Below, piece after piece: positions 62,501-64,000 of a stretch of 64,000 nucleotides of DNA. The translations under genes and the position numbers were made by a program. The notes under the pieces are model-generated. The model did not search any database. It saw nothing but the letters and a program-made list of their open reading frames with translations, and was not told where the DNA came from. This stretch comes from Paenibacillus xylanexedens (lineage in GTDB: Bacteria > Bacillota > Bacilli > Paenibacillales > Paenibacillaceae), in contig NZ_VEBF01000004.1 of the NCBI RefSeq assembly GCF_007676705.1, positions 124,001-188,000 on the forward strand. The letters are read 5' to 3'. Within the stretch, counting starts at the first letter, position 1. Every line of letters begins with the position of its first letter.

Positions 62501-64000
62501 GGACGGCAGTATAAGCGGCAGCAAATTGCTCGAAGGTACGGTATCAGGGATCCATATCGCATCCGAAAGCGTGCAATCCGGGCATATTCAGGAAGGGTCC
62601 ATCCATGCTGACCATATTCAGGAGCGGAGCATCGGCACATTCCATTTGGAAGAGGACGCGGTAAGTGCAATTCATCTGCAAAATGGGTCCGTAACAAGTG
62701 CCAAATTGGCTGATGGCAGCGTAAATGGAAGTAAGCTGCTCGAAGATGCGGTATCGGGAATTCATATTGCATCCGAAAGTGTGCAGTCCCGCCATATTCA
62801 AGAAGGAGCGATCCTTGCTGACCATATTCAGGAGCGGAGCATCGGCACACCTCATCTGGAAGAGGAAGCAGTAAGTGCAATTCATCTGCAAAATGGGTCT
62901 GTAACGAGTGCCAAATTGGCTGACGACAGCGTGAATGGAAGCAAGTTGCTTGAAGGTGCGGTATCGGATATCCACATTGCAGAGGATAGTGTGCAATCCC
63001 GTCATATTCAGGAGGGAGCCATTCTTGCTAATCATATTCAAGAGCGCAGCATTGGCACTGCACATCTGGAAGAAGAGTCGGTAAGTGCAATCCATTTGCA
63101 AAATGGGGCTGTAACGAGTGCCAAACTGGCCGACGGTAGCATAAATGGCAGCAAGTTGCTCGAAGGTACGGTATCCGGGATTCATATCGCCGCGGAAAGT
63201 GTGCAATCCGGGCATATTCAGGCAAATGCCATCCATGCTGATCATATTCAGGAGCGGAGCATTGGCACAGTCCATCTGGAAGAGGAATCGGTAAGTGCAG
63301 TCCATCTGCAAAATGGGTCCGTAACGAGTGCCAAACTGGCCGATGGCAGCATAAATGGCAGCAAGCTGCTCGAAGATACCATATCGGGAATTCATCTTGC
63401 ACCGGAAAGTGTGCAAAGCCGGCATATCCAGGAAGGCGCGATCCTTGCTGACCATATTCAGGAGAACAGTATTGGCACGTCTCATCTGGAAGAGGAAGCA
63501 ATAAGTGCGGTTCATCTGCAAAATGAATCTGTAACGAGTACCAAATTGGCCGATGGCAGCGTAAACGGCAGCAAATTGCTTGAAAATGCGGTGTCAGATC
63601 TTCATATCGCAAATGGAAGTGTGCAATCCCGCCATATCCAAGAGAAAGCCATTCATGCGGACCATATTCAAGAGCGCAGCATCGGGATCTCTCACCTGAA
63701 AGCGGAATCGGTAAGTGCGATTCACCTGCACAATGGTTCGATAACGAGCGCGAAACTGGCTGATGGCAGTGTAAACGGCAATAAATTGCTTGAAGGTACG
63801 GTATCGGCAATCCACTTGGCAGACAAAAGTGTCCATTCCGGGCACATTCAGGATGGAACGATCCTTGCTGATCATATTCAGGAACGCAGTATTCGCACAG
63901 TCCATCTGGAAGAGGAATTGGTGAGCGGAATTCACCTGCAGAATGGATCCGTAACGAGCGCCAAACTAGCTGACGGCAGTGTAACTGGCAGCAAACTGGG
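59544..64000 (+). CDS. Giant decapeptide-repeat protein, incomplete at the window end
   Basis: The frame is open from ATG 59544 (AGGAAGGAG upstream) to the end of the window, at least 1485 codons with no stop. The first 150 residues are charged and non-repetitive: Lys-rich, then Glu-rich, with no signal peptide. From about residue 155 almost everything is a ten-residue repeat of the form GS(V/I)TSxKLAD, with small residues, then V/I at position 3 and L/I at position 8. From about 62223 these are organised in 70-residue (210-bp) tandem blocks. The pattern resembles fibrous beta-structured repeats of tail-fibre-like or spore-surface proteins. With yheC/D next door, a spore-surface filament is a reasonable guess, not a demonstrated function. 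Confidence 0.85.
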   Translation, partial: MSKNGKKKVPTPKLRHVSPKFKELELTDRRADKMNSGFTVNREERLNTDKRDSRAVQESEEFLFESTELPASTNELEELEIEAKIKPEPVESDSKAVETQDSLEKQIQVSSVAPLALEEEQSTNKLETTGKDRLEVLNQNQMPGHTGHYIYTDDLSDFAVTESKLAPFSVDDSKLKPGAVGSEALQDYAVTSIHIADGAIVSAKLAEASVSDEHLIDGSVSGHKLRNASIAGEKIRDGSITSQKLGNQVIDSSKIADGSIGTRHLSRMLVTEDLIQNHAVTGDKIAISGVDTRHLTGGAVHTSKLADDAVTRSKIREGAVSGSKIEEQSIESHHIQAGAVKQTHLAEGAVGRSQLSNGSIGSDQIEDGSIQTRHLAEGSLTGRHLLDGSIGSSQIRAHAVGKEQIGNGEVGSEHLTEGAVTSSKLADQSVGTAKLLEQSITASKISDQSVISSKIADEAVQGKHLAKGSIRAEHIANRGITPVHVDNSAIHSIHIASGSIEATHLSTGSVSGEALADGVVSERHLAEAAVGTFELQDAAVTDVKLADGSVTEEKLGTASVSSRALAPGSVASSHLAGGGVTGTHLAPGSVGSEALRPYAVKSEHLTEHAVGVPHLQPSSVETDAIARAAVTTDKLAPGSVTSTQLAGGSVFPPHLTDHAVTSPKLSPESVATDKLADFAVTSAKLADGSVTSSKIMAESINAKHIPAGTIRGYHLKQHAVSLEHLSEEIRSPELFADGSITGNKLRHGSVTADHLTADSVSGTELQKAAISSEHLQPSVVQSEHLADGSVKSDHLGDHVVNSQHLKPDIIHEEHIAEQVIRSQHLAPGSVETDHLAPLSITAAHLQPGLISGLHLQAESTSAVHLQQGAVHSRHIQDGEILPHHIHERSIGTTHLEEEAVSTIILQDESVTRSKLAGGSVDGSKLATGTVSATHIADESVQTRHIQEGAILAEHIQEYSIGSIHLDEKSVSAVHLQNGSVTSDKLADGSISGSKLLEGTVSGIHIASESVQSGHIQEGSIHADHIQERSIGTFHLEEDAVSAIHLQNGSVTSAKLADGSVNGSKLLEDAVSGIHIASESVQSRHIQEGAILADHIQERSIGTPHLEEEAVSAIHLQNGSVTSAKLADDSVNGSKLLEGAVSDIHIAEDSVQSRHIQEGAILANHIQERSIGTAHLEEESVSAIHLQNGAVTSAKLADGSINGSKLLEGTVSGIHIAAESVQSGHIQANAIHADHIQERSIGTVHLEEESVSAVHLQNGSVTSAKLADGSINGSKLLEDTISGIHLAPESVQSRHIQEGAILADHIQENSIGTSHLEEEAISAVHLQNESVTSTKLADGSVNGSKLLENAVSDLHIANGSVQSRHIQEKAIHADHIQERSIGISHLKAESVSAIHLHNGSITSAKLADGSVNGNKLLEGTVSAIHLADKSVHSGHIQDGTILADHIQERSIRTVHLEEELVSGIHLQNGSVTSAKLADGSVTGSKL
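62223..64000 (+). repeat. 210-bp tandem repeat inside the giant gene
   Basis: The segment beginning with codons for HLEEE recurs at 62223, 62433, 62643, 62853, 63063, 63273, 63483, 63693 and 63903, exactly 210 bases apart. Each block equals seven decapeptides, and neighbouring copies are nearly identical. The array continues past the window. Confidence 0.92.

Noticed and set aside
62338..63935. Long antisense frames across the giant repeat gene
   Set aside because: They follow the 210-bp period of the plus-strand gene, have no ribosome binding sites and are a by-product of the repeated codons.
59544..64000. Collagen-like exosporium protein
   Set aside because: There is no Gly-X-Y triplet pattern; the repeat is ten residues with V/I and L/I spacing.

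Overview
The window looks like chromosomal DNA of an endospore-forming Firmicute, most likely Paenibacillus or a close relative. The grounds are moderate GC, strong AGGAGG-type ribosome binding sites, frequent TTG/GTG starts, YesM/YesN-type two-component pairs, CUT1 sugar transporters without their own ATPase, sporulation-type genes (YjcZ, YheC/YheD) and the Bacillales order trxA-uvrC-sdhCAB. No rRNA, tRNA, CRISPR array or complete insertion sequence was seen.

Layout. (1) 1-2411: an arsenic operon consisting of the end of an upstream gene (possibly arsR), arsB, arsC and a small CX5R phosphatase. (2) 2763-4340: a solitary acyl-CoA/AMP ligase. (3) 4464-27809: a 23-kb N-glycan utilisation locus. 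A secreted GH85 endoglycosidase is divergent from a YesM/YesN two-component system, a lipoprotein-plus-two-permease sugar importer, GH3, GH38, GH125, a large clan GH-A hydrolase and a second GH38. The likely flow is release of high-mannose glycans outside the cell, import, then removal of alpha-mannose and finally of the beta-linked core inside. (4) 28098-41578: mostly core genes: dnaI, a 51-aa membrane protein, trxA, uvrC, a CPBP protease, ktrB-ktrA, a LysR regulator and sdhCAB. (5) 41754-59192: housekeeping genes: two metallophosphoesterases, a GNAT, a PHP phosphatase with a LysR regulator, cheX, an SDR, a DEAD helicase, Ecs-like ABC genes, yjcZ, an aminotransferase, a PNPOx-like protein divergent from a MocR regulator, an AraC regulator, psd and yheC/D. 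(6) 59544 to the window end: an enormous open reading frame made almost wholly of ten-residue repeats, still open at base 64000.

The most interesting non-coding signal is a family of about 150-200-nt structured elements, with four full copies (near 7.5, 20.4, 30.1 and 40.7 kb). Their helices are kept by compensatory base changes, and some unpaired segments are nearly invariant. All four read in the same direction and lie upstream of a plus-strand gene. A fifth, reduced relative lies beside the fourth between sdhA and sdhB. Other notable items are a 114-bp MITE-like insertion with an 8-bp target duplication between ktrB and ktrA, a MocR regulator whose PLP lysine is glutamine, a UvrC with an acidic insert, a second small repeat family (27.8 and 34.0 kb) and a structured leader before dnaI.
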